DNA from: Lentinus brumalis
Taxonomy: Eukaryota; Basidiomycota; Agaricomycetes; Polyporales; Polyporaceae
DNA: 64,000 nt
Reading direction: 5' to 3'
Assembly: GCA_001792895.1 (NCBI GenBank)
Contig: MARA01000013.1
Location: 1,054,001-1,118,000, forward strand
The position numbers and the translations under genes are program-made. Positions 1-10,620 of the stretch are shown here, one piece after another. The notes below the pieces were generated by a model, which worked only from the letters and a program-made list of their open reading frames with translations, had not been told where the DNA came from and searched no databases. The number at the start of each line of letters is the position of its first letter. Positions within the stretch are counted from its first letter, which is position 1.

Positions 1-3000
1 TCTGCAGACTCTGCTACGTCCTTTCTAGCCGCGTCTTCGTGTCCTTCAGCCTCGACTCGTCGACCTCTGCTTTGGCTCCACTCCACGTCCCGTTCTTCCA
101 AAGCGCCACGATGGACTCGTCTACCGCTCTTCTCCCTTCTACTATCAGCTCTCTGTTGCTCGCGCCGTCTGTCCGCCGTCCTGACCATGGTCTGAACCTT
201 CCGCACGGCTCTGTGAGCTTCTCCCGCACACGTTGAGGTGAGTAGCCCTGCACAGATGTGTCAGCGTTGAGTCGTTGACTTCACGTCTCATGCACACACA
301 CATGTGCGCATACAGTCGGCGTACTGGTGCTGTAGTTTCCTAGGTTGCCTACATCGTGGTGAACAGTTCATTCTTCGCTCTTCCGCGTACTGAGTACCAA
401 CTAGGACTGGTCGCGATAATTTAGACCAGCCTGGTTTAGTCTCCCAGGTTCGGGCAAGTCGCCAACATACATGCTCCTTCATCCCTGAGCACCCCCACTA
501 CTTCTTCGAGGTCTCGCGTCGCCTCCCAGAGGACCCACCATCCGTGAACACGACACTCGGTCCATACATGCGCAACGATCGTCCCATCCGCGACATGGAG
601 CTCCAGCGACGGGATCTGTGTCCCAAGATACCAAGACGCTGCCCTTCTCTCAAGCCCGACCCTGTGTCCGTCTAGGTGAGCCTCATTCATCCTTTCATAC
701 AGAACCTGCTATTCATCATATGCCCTGCACCTCAGGACGATCTTTGTCAGCGCAGCGCTGTCCCAAATTCACGCCAACGGTCAGGCAAGCCCCGAGGTAC
801 TGAGCTGATATTGAAACTCATTACAGGTATCACTGCATCGTATGGCGTATCACTCCCTGCCCTCATACCGCGGGCTGGCGGCTTTACCTCTTGATGTCAC
901 GAAATCACGGCGCGAGTGCAAGCTCCGACGTTTTCTGCCAACAGGTGCGTCAATCTCCCTTGTCTCGCACCAGGCTCGTCGTGCTGTGCTGAGATGTCCG
1001 ACTAGACCTCACCTTTGGGCCTCCTTGGCTTGAACTCGGAGACGACAAGAGCAGTGCGGCACGCCACGAGTACTGTCGTTTCATACCACCTACTATCGTC
1101 GAGCTCACGCCCACATCTGCGCGCTGCAGTATATCCATCGACACGACGACGCGGACATGGCGTTCAACTGGAGTAAGCGTTTTCAACGCTCGTGGCGTCC
1201 GGCTCGAGCAAGCTGGGAGTCCATTTCGCTTGGAGGCTTGCTGCAGGTACGTCGCGGCGCAGGGTTGCAAACGTCCTGCATATTCATCTGTCTAGGGATT
1301 GGGTGTTGCTCGGGGCATGTCTCTACGCGACCTCGCGACGCGAGCAAGTAAGGTGAGCCCGGGAGCATCTGTTCATCATCGTAGTCCCATCTCGGGCATT
1401 CTGACCGAGTCACACAGTGGGACCTGTCCCTCCAGAGAAACATCCCGACAGCCGTGCCTTCGACTATGTATCACGTCCATGGAGAACCGGACCTGCGCGG
1501 AGCTGTCCATGTCTCGACGGGACCGCCCACAACTCTCCCTCGCTATGTAGTTATGGCGGCCCTCTGGCCACCCGTAACTCCTCGACATGCATACGTTGAA
1601 GCAGTAGCATCGCGACAATGAATGGAGTTGCGTTCGAGAACACGTTCAGCCACCCGGTACCGTATGTACTGGTATGCTGTAGCGCGAAGGTTCAAAACCG
1701 TGTTATATGTTTCGTCTGCGAGCGATGTACACTTCATTCGCTTATCATAAATGTACTTTACTCTGGAGCCCGCGGTCGTCGAGCACTGCACGACGCCTCT
1801 ACTATGGTCACAACTTCTAATCAAGGCGCTACATAATGTCCTCTATTGCACGCGCACTTCCCGCCGGGACCCAAAGATGGCAGCATGCTTCTGATTTGTG
1901 TCTGCCCGCCGACGCCCGAACGGCATGCGCAGTACGAGTCTGGGTAGGTAGCGCACAGTCCATGAAGTTCCTAACGACTCCTACGACTCCTGGATGCGGA
2001 GTCAGCGACACGCACGCGTGAGCAGTGCGTCCGACACCAACCTTCTACACCAGCGTGTCGCAGTTGGGGGACACGGAAGACTCAGCGAAGGGGTCCTGCT
2101 GTACGAGTCGACGAGCTGCGTCACAACCTTCAGCTCGACATCCTTGGGATCACGGCGTGTTGCGGTTTCGTCATGGCATATCGCAGCTGTATACGGGTGG
2201 GCAAGATCCCGGTCAGCAATGCCAGATGTACATAGTCGGATGAGAACAAGCGTACCTCTGGGATGTTGATGCGGCAGCGCATACCCGTGCTCGAGGGATG
2301 GCTGGCGTGAATGATCGTTGGACTGAATGTAGTGGTGTCGTTTGACATTCCACCTCGGGAGTCGTGACAGGCGAGCATCAACACTGGTCAATCTCGTCAG
2401 ACCACTGCGAAGCAAATTGCGCCAACTTCGGCACTTACGAGACCGACACCAGCAACAGGTTTGAGCAGACTAGGGTTGGGGGCGACCGTGTAACCGAGAA
2501 GTATGCATATGGATAGATGGGAGGGCGTACGCGTGGACAGAATGAAGCAGTATGCGGTGAAGATCACGTTGCCGGGCCATAGGACAGATTGGGGTGCCTG
2601 TGGTCAGAACAGAAGCAAGTCAATCGGGCGGGATAGCAACCTTACTGATGCAAGGTTGGCGACGTTGAAGATGCTGTTACATTCAGTCAGCATCGTCTTG
2701 CAACATCATGACGATCAAGTGGTCGGCTCACCGAATGGGAAGACCTGAGGCTAACCCAGCCACAGAGACCCTGCATGTCGTGTGGTTCTGGAACCCTCCG
2801 AGTTGAACTGGCCACCGCCCCAGAGATATCCCCGCAGCCGAGTCGTCCGAACCCGAGGCTCCCGTAAAAACGCCAATACGGCATCTACAATTACGGACAC
2901 GGACGACCTCACCAGATGCTGTTTCGAACAATATCCGCACTGAGCCCGGGAGAGGTACGTCTTGGAATAGTGGACTCGTCTCGCCCTATCTCCCGCGCTG

Positions 3001-4690
3001 ACTCGTCCTACCAACATCGCTGCATCATGGAGGATCGTGTCAGCGTGGTGCAAGCATTCATGTGATGCCAGCTGCTGCAATATACTCACAGAGATGTCGT
3101 AAGTTTATGTGCGGCTGCGTCGGAGCTCCAGAACGACATCGACGTCCTTAAGTGGATGGGCCGGTCGGGGACCTTCGCCAAGAGGCCCGCAAGAAAAAGG
3201 GTCACGGAGCTACGCCAGTGTCACGCCCTCGCTAGTCGAGTTGTACGGTAGACGGCCGAGATGAGACTTGTTGAGGGAGCAGCGGAGACCAAATGGGTTT
3301 GCAGTGATTAACAGGAGGGAAGCCTGGGAAGCAGGACCGCTATGAGTGGAAGAGCTCCGCGCGAGGACACGCACAACCGGAGACCTCAAACCCACCGCTG
3401 CTGTGTCTGGTGTCCATTGTCGTCGACGGCGTGTCTGTTGTGTCCACGTTCGACGCGGGCAGGCGGTAGAGTAAGCTTAAAGCTTGAAGCGCGGTGCCAG
3501 CATTGCGGCTTGCCCTGAACACTCCGCGGTCCTCACCCGCGTCCGCGTCCAGAGTCGTGTCTATGCTTCTCATATGCCTCAACAACTAGGACGCCCTCGA
3601 CCTGGACTTGCGCGACCTCTTCGCAATCACTCAGTACTGGCAGCGAGGGGGACGAGGCTACCTCATGGCAGAAGATGATGGAGAACGGGAGGGAGCTCGG
3701 CTTACACAGGATGAGGGCGTTCTCAAGGTGAGTAACACGCGTATCGATGTATTGGCAGTACTGGACGGCCTCATGGGAAGGTCGAGCGCGCCCCGCCATC
3801 ATTTGCGCATCAAGGACGGGGTGGTGGCATGGCTCAATGAAGGCTGCTCGCGTTGAACGCGGCCCGCAGCCGACGTTCGTCTGGGTGCACATCTCTGACT
3901 CCCTCAGCGGGACTCGCATACACCCTCGAGCCCGTACCAGTGTCACATTTGCGTGCTTGCGTGCCTTCCGCTCACGCGCATTGCTCCACAACGTCCGCGC
4001 AGGCAGCGCCGCTCTTCGCGCCTCCGTCTCCTCTGCCCTCGGTGACACCGCAGCTCTATCCGTGGGCCTTGTTATCCTCAGCCCCGTCCGTCCTATCCAG
4101 TTCTCTTACGAACCGCGGCGCGCGCATCTCCGTCGCGCACATTGTCATGCTTTCTCTCATTCCCCTGCACCGTGTCGCTTAGGCGCGACGCGTTCTCTGG
4201 CCAGGGACACCATCCAAATGCCGCTGGGCTGGCGGTTGCGACTTCCCTCCTCATGCACTAACACTCTGCTCGCAGTCCTCCTGACGTCTTCTCTGTCATG
4301 CGACCCCAGTTGTCTCTTCCGGTCTGCTCGGATCTCCCGTGTCTGCTCACTAGCACCGTTACCATCATTGGTCAATTGCGAAGTGTACTGCATCGTTATA
4401 CAGTCCTCATCGACAACCCCCACTGTTCACATACGTCTCGATGCCTGTATGTCTCGTCTCAGTTGGCTCGCCACGCGGCCCCTGTGGCCCCGGTTGCTGT
4501 TGCTTCGGGTTAAACAGGGTGTCTCGATCAGTACATACTACGCCTCGTTGTCATCCGCTACCTACGCTCCAGACCTCTCTCGGTATGCGCCCATGCAGTT
4601 TAGTTCTATCGTAATATGCTACCCATATGCCTCAATCCCGCCGACTGCTCTTGTTCCGTTCCACTTTGTGTGTCATTTTTAGATGCTTTC
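1..4690 (+). pseudogene. Unit 1: decayed multi-exon gene of unknown family
   Basis: I do not recognise this family. The block holds pieces that recur in order in the later units. A first-exon-like ORF at about 39-236 ends at the donor CGTTGAGGTGAGTAGC. A segment at 496-660 reads HYFFEVSRRLPED and then RDMELQ. A segment at about 850-920 matches the QQYH..HDD exon of other units. An exon-like piece near 3,590-3,730 ends in GVLK before a GTGAGT donor, and a segment at 4,000-4,120 contains SALGDTAALSVGLVIL, a possible hydrophobic helix. The stretch 3,091-3,230 reads SELQNDIDVLKWMG and looks coding but has no match I know. No continuous model can be built because frames break repeatedly. The stretch 1,830-3,000 is the part least like other units. 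The left end lies outside the window. Confidence 0.45.
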
Positions 4691-5501
4691 GTGCAGCACA
4701 TACGGCGGTGTGATTTTGTTTGATGTATCGGGATTGGTTTCGCCTCGTCGGGCTCCTCTCGACTGTTGCCCTGCCGCGCTTGCTGTTCCTCCAGCACAGC
4801 TCAACAACTGGTGCAGCATGCCTCCGAACATGCGTCCACTGGTTCGCCATCTCCAGCGCTGATATTCTGTGTTGCGAGTGTTCTGAACACGCGTTCAGCA
4901 GTCGTCCGATGCGATGTGAGGTTAGGAAGATGTAACTCACCTCATCTTTACGATGATGAGGGTCCTCGACGGTCTGTTGAGTTGTTTCTCGTGATGCGCA
5001 CATGCGGATTTCATTCAGTCGAACTGACGGTTGTACAGGAACCATAGCTCACTCCTCTATCCATCTAGTTGCACTGATATTAGGTTCACAATGTCGGATG
5101 GCATCATGCTTGTTGACATACCCATCTCCGTGGCACCTCATCCACTTGCACTTCAGGTCTTCTCTCGGGCTGGCTGTGCTATTATGCCAGTGCATTCTGC
5201 ACAGTCGCAAGGTTCCTGCCGGTACCTGCATTCCTTCTTTGTTCCATTCTTATGGCTGACAAATCACATTCAGGTTGATCCAGCGACACTATTCAATTGG
5301 CTAGACGGCCGTTCAGCCGCACAACATCCAGTCCATGCAACTGCGGCGTGCGGCTGCCTTGAACTCGCACAGACTCTATACCGCATGGTGTGGTTAGGAT
5401 ATCATCGGATATGACAGTCTCCAGCACTGTATGTACCTTGATGACCATCCGACATCAGGCACAAATCAGGCATCCTAGATGGTAACCGTACCTTCGTGCG
5501 C

Positions 5502-5509
5502 AATATAAG
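5502..5509 (+). promoter_or_regulatory. TATA-like box of DUF6533 copy 1
   Basis: AATATAAG lies 83 bp upstream of the ATG. The same octamer is at 17,821, 30,778 and 56,452, at nearly the same distance. Copy identity alone could explain its conservation, so promoter function is an inference. Confidence 0.4.
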
Positions 5510-5548
5510 ACCTGGGTATGCCATGAATGTAGTCGCAATATTCCTTCA

Positions 5549-5566
5549 CCCTCAGTGACTTGAGGG
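5549..5566. repeat. Inverted repeat upstream of DUF6533 copy 1
   Basis: CCCTCAGTGACTTGAGGG has a 6-bp stem around GTGACT. It lies 19 bp before the ATG, so it probably falls in the 5' leader. It is present at 17,868-17,885 and 30,825-30,842. At 56,503-56,520 it is changed but still palindromic. Confidence 0.55.
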
Positions 5567-5584
5567 TCCTCCTTCGACCTCACC

Positions 5585-7317
5585 ATGTCTTCTGACGCTG
5601 ATGATACTGCTGCGGCCGTGGCCCTATTTGATATCGTGTACGTCGCAGGTCTCTCATCACAAATAAGGGTTGCTGACTCTGTCCAAAAGCTCTACAGGCA
5701 ACTACTGCGCTATGGCAGCTGCAGGTGCGCTCACTCCATTTCAAGCTTGTCCGTGTCACCCTGATGCTTTCTCTTGTCATAGTTCTCTTCATCTACGATA
5801 CCTTCCTCACATTTGATCAAGAAGTGGCCTACTTCTGGACTCCAAAGCGCGTCAGCGGAGCAGCACTCTTGTTCTTTGCAAACAAGTGGATTTCCATGAC
5901 ACTCTATGTCATGGGGTTGGGCGTGTTTGCATCTTTCCCTTCTGACAAGGTAAGCAGTCTTGGTCAGAGTCATGGCAAGTCTGACCAGAATCAGAGGTTC
6001 GTGTGAGGCCTTGCAGAGTTTAGATGACTGCAAAATGATTGTTGATGTCTGCAGCTGTTCCTTGTTTACCATAGCCACGCAGGCAGTGGCACTACTGCAA
6101 TTCATTCCCGGAGCAGGTATACTATGCTTCCAGTCATCAGATTGTGGTCTCTGACACATGTAATCAGCATTCTCGGCCCTCCGTGTATATGTGTTGAGCA
6201 GGAGCAAGCCCCGGGGAATAGTTGTTGCTGCTTTGTCTCTAGCCCCAATGGGTGCCAATCTGGTGAGTAGATTGATGTTCTCAGAATCATATGGACTGCC
6301 ATGGAATATTTATGAGGCATGATGCAGGTTCCATATGGCTATCAGTTTTCTGGAGAGAACTTCCCACCATTTGGATGCCTCGGAACAGACAACACAACTG
6401 CTGCACTTGAACTTAGGTTTGGCTCATTCAGTCTCATCACATACATTGGTACTGACTCTGTACAAGGCGTAGGTTGGCTAACAATCATATGCAATGGCAC
6501 ACACTGATTCACAGAACTGCACAGTCACAATTATCGCTCGAGTCCCCCTCATTGCTGCTGACATGATACTCATCTACATCACCTGGACAACTCTGAGAGG
6601 TTCTGCTGCCCTGACAGACATCCATAAGTCCAAGAGGCTTACACTGTCTGACATCCTCTTCTGTGGTGGTATGTCTCTCTAAGCAGATTCCTTTGGCTTA
6701 CTGATGCCTGAACTCACACACAGGAACCATATATTTTGTGTATGTTCTGTCCCAAAGGTCCCCAACGTATCTAAGCAACTCATTGAGTTGAATGCGGGCA
6801 TTAGCATCCTTTTCATCATGAATATTCTTCATCTCGTCTTTTCTGCCACTGCAGTAAGCATCGACATCTCCTATCTGTGTGTCAGTATTTATTGATACTT
6901 CCATAGGTGGCAGGTGGGGACAGTGACAACAGTTTCAGTCTAATCACTCAATTCACTGCCCCGTATGTGTTCACTTCATGCCACTAACCATAAGTATTCA
7001 CTCAAAGAAAATCCATTCTCAGAATCACTGCAATCCTCATCTCACGCTTCCTCCTCGAACTTCAAAAAGCAAACCACACAGTTGTAAAGCTCGATGCTGA
7101 TGATCCATTGCATTCCTCGAGGAACCCATGGGACAGCACACCAAGCTTCATCTCATCCCTCGGAGGCTTCATCAATCCCAGTGGCTCAGTGCAGTCTGAT
7201 AATGACGATGGTATTGAGTTGCAAGACCGCTCACCTTTGGAGGCCCCCGGAGAGGAGGAGGGGGAGGTCCCAGCAGAGGTGCCTGAGGCCATTGTGTCGT
7301 CATCTTCCACCGCATAG
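5585..7317 (+). CDS. DUF6533 seven-helix membrane protein, copy 1
   Basis: The spliced model has 11 exons: 5585-5637, 5690-5724, 5783-5949, 6017-6116, 6168-6262, 6328-6468, 6515-6668, 6724-6739, 6805-6853, 6907-6962 and 7023-7317. They total 1,161 nt (386 residues) with every junction in phase. Family hallmarks are a YDTFLTFDQEVAYFW motif after the first helix, then FIPGA/FSALRVYVLSRS, ISR-like VPLIAADMILIYITWTTLRG, GTIYF/ILFIMNILHLVFSATA, and a last helix ITAILISRFLLELQ. The tail is acidic and Ser/Pro/Glu-rich and should be cytoplasmic. The family is fungal-specific and its function is not known; a receptor-like role is sometimes guessed from topology only. The intron after exon 6 has an alternative GT..AG pair (6449 to 6524) that also keeps frame. 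The start is the first ATG, shared by all four copies. No disabling change was seen. Confidence 0.87.
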
Positions 7318-8330
7318 TATCTCACCGCGGCAGATGTCAGTCTGGGATTTCCATAGATGCGTATCAGCAGTTTGGTCGATGATTCCTGTCCTTCTTTTGT
7401 TCCTGGTGCAGTATTTCTTGGGTATTTATACAGCTCTGCCAAGTGCAAAGCTTTCTGAGGGTTCTCATGTATTTATATGACAGTGTTTGTTCACCGCACT
7501 CCCAATGTAGATTCCAGATGGATGCTCATGGATTTGCATTTACTCCGAACAATCCCACTTTAATCCCTCTTTATTCAAGTTCACCCTCAAAGGAGGATTT
7601 CTCTTCCGCTGATCAAGGGTCCTTGGAGGCACCAACGAAGCCTACCTATATCCAGGGGACTATACTCGTATTTCAACTGATTGCTCCAAGGCTAAGTAGT
7701 ATCTACAGTGGACACCTCAAGAAGAACCTGAACAGACTCAGTGACTTCGAGGCCGCTTCGTCGCAGTGTCACCCTGCAGCGGGCGAGTGGTTACTCATGT
7801 AGGTGCTGCTGCTTATATGCACACACTGGTAGCGAACAGTGCCACCATACCTGGGCCTCTTTGGTTACGCCGGCACAGCACCTTGGAGAAACGATGTACA
7901 TGGAATCCTCAGAGGATAGCACAGCATTATTGATTGAGGCTATAATGTGTCAGACGTACCACTTCCCGTCTGACACTGCTCCTGGTCGATTGCTTTTGAA
8001 CGCAGAACTCGTCCTACTCAAGGGCTGTAGCCAAGTGCACGTGGTCCGAAGGTGAGTACCGGTGAGATCCGAGTTCTGTAATCACAGGTCTGTTCCTGCA
8101 TGCAGAACCGACCGCATTTTCCAGGTGCATTTCAGCCTCCAATCACATCGGCATAAGACAACACTGAACATGGCGGCCGAGGGAATTGAGAATCGTGGAG
8201 TAAATGCATCAGCTGTACTACTTGCGCTTCTCCTTTTGAGCTGTACCTTAACCTCGTCCACGGTGCCATATGTGCGCATCTTGCATACCATCAAGTAGCC
8301 CTACAGTGCCTCCATCCACAATGCAGCTCA
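7318..8330. other. 3' flank of DUF6533 copy 1
   Basis: This segment is closely matched by 32,610-33,630 after copy 3 and more loosely after copies 2 and 4. It presumably holds the 3' UTR and spacer. Apart from the small ORF at 8,062-8,298 I see no supported gene. Confidence 0.5.
8062..8298 (+). CDS. Small ORF, 78 aa, conserved with 33,355-33,606
   Basis: The ORF is open here and in its duplicate at 33,355. The two differ by a 15-nt in-frame insertion plus several substitutions. The C-terminal half has a hydrophobic run, ASAVLLALLLLSCTLTSS, that could span a membrane. No family is recognised. It sits between the DUF6533 gene and the BCS1 relic. The two copies are so similar overall that an open frame is weak evidence, and it may be noncoding. 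Confidence 0.2.
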   Translation: MRSEFCNHRSVPACRTDRIFQVHFSLQSHRHKTTLNMAAEGIENRGVNASAVLLALLLLSCTLTSSTVPYVRILHTIK

Positions 8331-10090
8331 GCGGACCCGTCCGTCACCTCCACTGCCTTATCGGGTGAGAGACCCGGGCCATGAGACAGAGAATGTGAGG
8401 TCGGCGTAGGTTGCGGACAAATCCCAATCGACCGTGGAGGAGGAAGAGCCGGCGGAGAGGGAAACGTGGATGGAGACGGGAAGGATTCAGGGGGGCGCGC
8501 TGCGAGATAGGGAAGGATGAGCTGCTGTTCAATTTCAGAGAGCAGTGTCTGGCGTCCTGCTCGTCCGGCCGCACCTTCTCCTCCAGCCGCTCAGCCTTGT
8601 AGCCACGCCAGGGGACGAGTCGGAATAGCCTGCCCGCAATAGCGAACTCCGTGTGCATACCGAGGCGACCGGGGCGGTATTGTGTGGCTTGTACTATACT
8701 CGTTCGTCGTAGCGACTAGTTGGCGGCCCTCCTGTGCGTCAGCGCTGTGGAGCAGATCAAGCAGCCCGCTGAGAGTGACGGTGACGCTACAGGAGTCGAA
8801 GGAGTCATTGTCCAGCCATGGGTATCAGGAGTGTCCTGTGTCTGCTTCTCCGGGTCGGCGATGATGACACCCTTGATTCCGTCGGTAGCCTGTGGCGTCG
8901 ATGCCCTCGCTCGTCCATGTGCTCGGCAATGCACTGAACGTAGTGTCGACCATACCCATCGACCGATGCAGAGGTCGAGCTAGAGTGCCTGCAACACCGC
9001 GAAGGAGGGAGGTCGCCCCGGTGCGCGGAACGCCATACATGCAGTAGGACGGGATGCCTGGAGGGATCGTGTTAGCGATGGCTGCATGCGCAGAAGGTGG
9101 CGTGGACAGATCTCGCTCGACGCAGCACTCCCGGAACACGAGGAAGTCTCGCGCGCGTTCAGAATGTGCTGAACAAGACCGGGGAAGGACGACCGAGTTC
9201 AGCACGGCAGCAGGTGAGCTCGCAGCTTGAGTGCTCCCTCACGAGAAACAGCTCCGGCCATGCGGCGAGAGCCAAGTCACGAGCGATGTGGGATGAGGGC
9301 AGATAGCTGTATTAGAGATTGCGGGATACCTAGCAGTGGCCTGGGTTATTGATATCGGGTGAGCACGCACAATCCCACCGGATGCCGTTTCGCCACCGCA
9401 GGCTCGTTTAGAACAGGATCTACGGACATCAAGCAACCAATGGCGGGTGCACGACGAACGGCTGACGCTGCGCAGGTGGCAAGGCCATAGCTCGCTGCAA
9501 CAGTAGTCGAGGGCCAGGTGGCTGAACAGGAGATGAGACCACGCACGGTTGGGCACGTCGCTGCCGCGGACAGGAGGGAGATGTTGGACATGAGACACAC
9601 GCGCGCATACAAGGCGCGGACGAGGGATGTTCTGCGCGTCGCTATAATGGATGCCTTGGAAACCTATCCTCGCGGTACTCGAGGCGCGTGATCGAATAGA
9701 AAGCGAGACTGATGGGGAGGCGCGGGGGACATTGGGGATGGTGCTTCCGCTCTGGTAGCTTGGGCGGAAAACGTCCGAGCTGAGGCTGCAAGGCGAGAGC
9801 GAAACACGCGCGCGCGGAGAAGGCTCTCAGATAGCAGCACAAAGACGAGGGCAGACCGGTAGGATAAGCGGAGGGGCGACCAGCGTAGTTCCAGTTCCAG
9901 TCCAGTAGGTGAAGTGGAGAGCTCGGAGAGGTTTCCAAGGTCGTAGTGCGTGGTGTTGTCCTGTAGCCGTGGCCCGTGGCTCAGCAGACTAGTAACTAAT
10001 AGTGGCGACCTAGGGTAGCGCAAGCTTCTGGTCGTGGTTGCTGCAGGAGGCTGTAGGCGCCGGGATGAGGCATCCGGACCGATTGACGTC
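8330..10090 (-). pseudogene. BCS1-like AAA ATPase relic B1
   Basis: Read on the minus strand, the pieces follow the order of fungal BCS1-like proteins. An N-terminal region is near 9,660-10,090. Sensor-type ATTNEYSTS-like sequence and HTEFAIAGRLFRLVP (family: MDxHVEFxxA..LFxxF) are at 8,550-8,700. A C-terminal LSPDKA segment is near 8,370. The true BCS1 is a mitochondrial AAA chaperone; fungal genomes carry many divergent paralogues. The frame shifts several times, stops interrupt it, and no complete Walker A motif is readable, so I call it a pseudogene. It closely matches B5 at 33.6-35.6 kb. Confidence 0.6.
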
Positions 10091-10620
10091 ACTGCACTCG
10101 CCCTTTCGGCCGTCCAACTCGACTCAAGTCCTCTCCTACTGCGCTGTCCATGCTAGCTCGCCTTGTCGCTTCCATGCCGCGTCTTCGTGTCATGTACCCG
10201 TCGCCCTCCACCTCGGCTCAGCTCCATACCCCATCCTTCCAGTGCGCCACGGTGGACTCATTCTGCGCGGCATCTGCCGCTCCTCTCCGTTCTACTATCT
10301 GTTCTCTGTTGCTCTCGCCATCTGTCCGCTGTCCTGATCATGCTGCGGACCCTCCGCACGGCTCTGTGAGCCTCTCTCGCACGCGTTTAGGTGAGTAGCC
10401 CCAGACAGACTCATCAGCGTTGACTCCACGCGTCTCATACACACGCACATCAGCGCATACAGTCGGCATACTTGCGCTGTCATTTCCTACGTTGTGTCAC
10501 ACCATGGTGAGCAGATCAATCTTCGTTCTTCCGCGTACTGAGTACTGACTGTTCGCGGATATCTACTCCAGGCCGGCTTAGTCTCCCAGGATCGGACAAG
10601 TCGCCAACCTATCCGCTCCT
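10090..10620 (+). pseudogene. 5' fragment of the unknown gene
   Basis: This is the first-exon-like ORF (about 10,150-10,385) with FQCATVDSFCAAS and SVSLSRTRL before the TTTAG/GTGAGT donor. The following spacer runs to about 10,612, where homology to the other units stops abruptly and the tail of BCS1 relic B2 begins. It is a truncated unit. Confidence 0.45.

Larger units (their letters stand above)
4690..5584 (+). promoter_or_regulatory. Conserved block upstream of DUF6533 copy 1
   Basis: This region recurs before all four DUF6533 genes. The end nearest the gene carries a TATA-like AATATAAG at 5,502-5,509, 83 bp before the ATG, and the inverted repeat CCCTCA..TGAGGG at 5,549-5,566. The block also contains a frame (about 5,031-5,414 and beyond) that is open in copy 3 but broken by stops here. 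I infer that it holds the promoter and possibly a decayed small gene. Confidence 0.5.

Noticed and set aside
3747..4682. The longest open frame in the window, 311 codons on the plus strand
   Set aside because: Its composition (Arg/Ser/Leu/Ala) and the presence of equally long frames on the other phases at 16.2, 29.3 and 54.9 kb mark it as an open frame in GC-rich repeat DNA. Only the short SALGDT..GLVIL part is shared in frame between units.
4740..5020. Minus-strand coding segment (YIFL.. then VVELCWR-like) in the upstream blocks, also at 17.0-17.27 kb
   Set aside because: The frame is partly shared between copies 1, 2 and 3 but is interrupted and has no start, family motif or clear splice partners. 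It may be the tail of another decayed gene.
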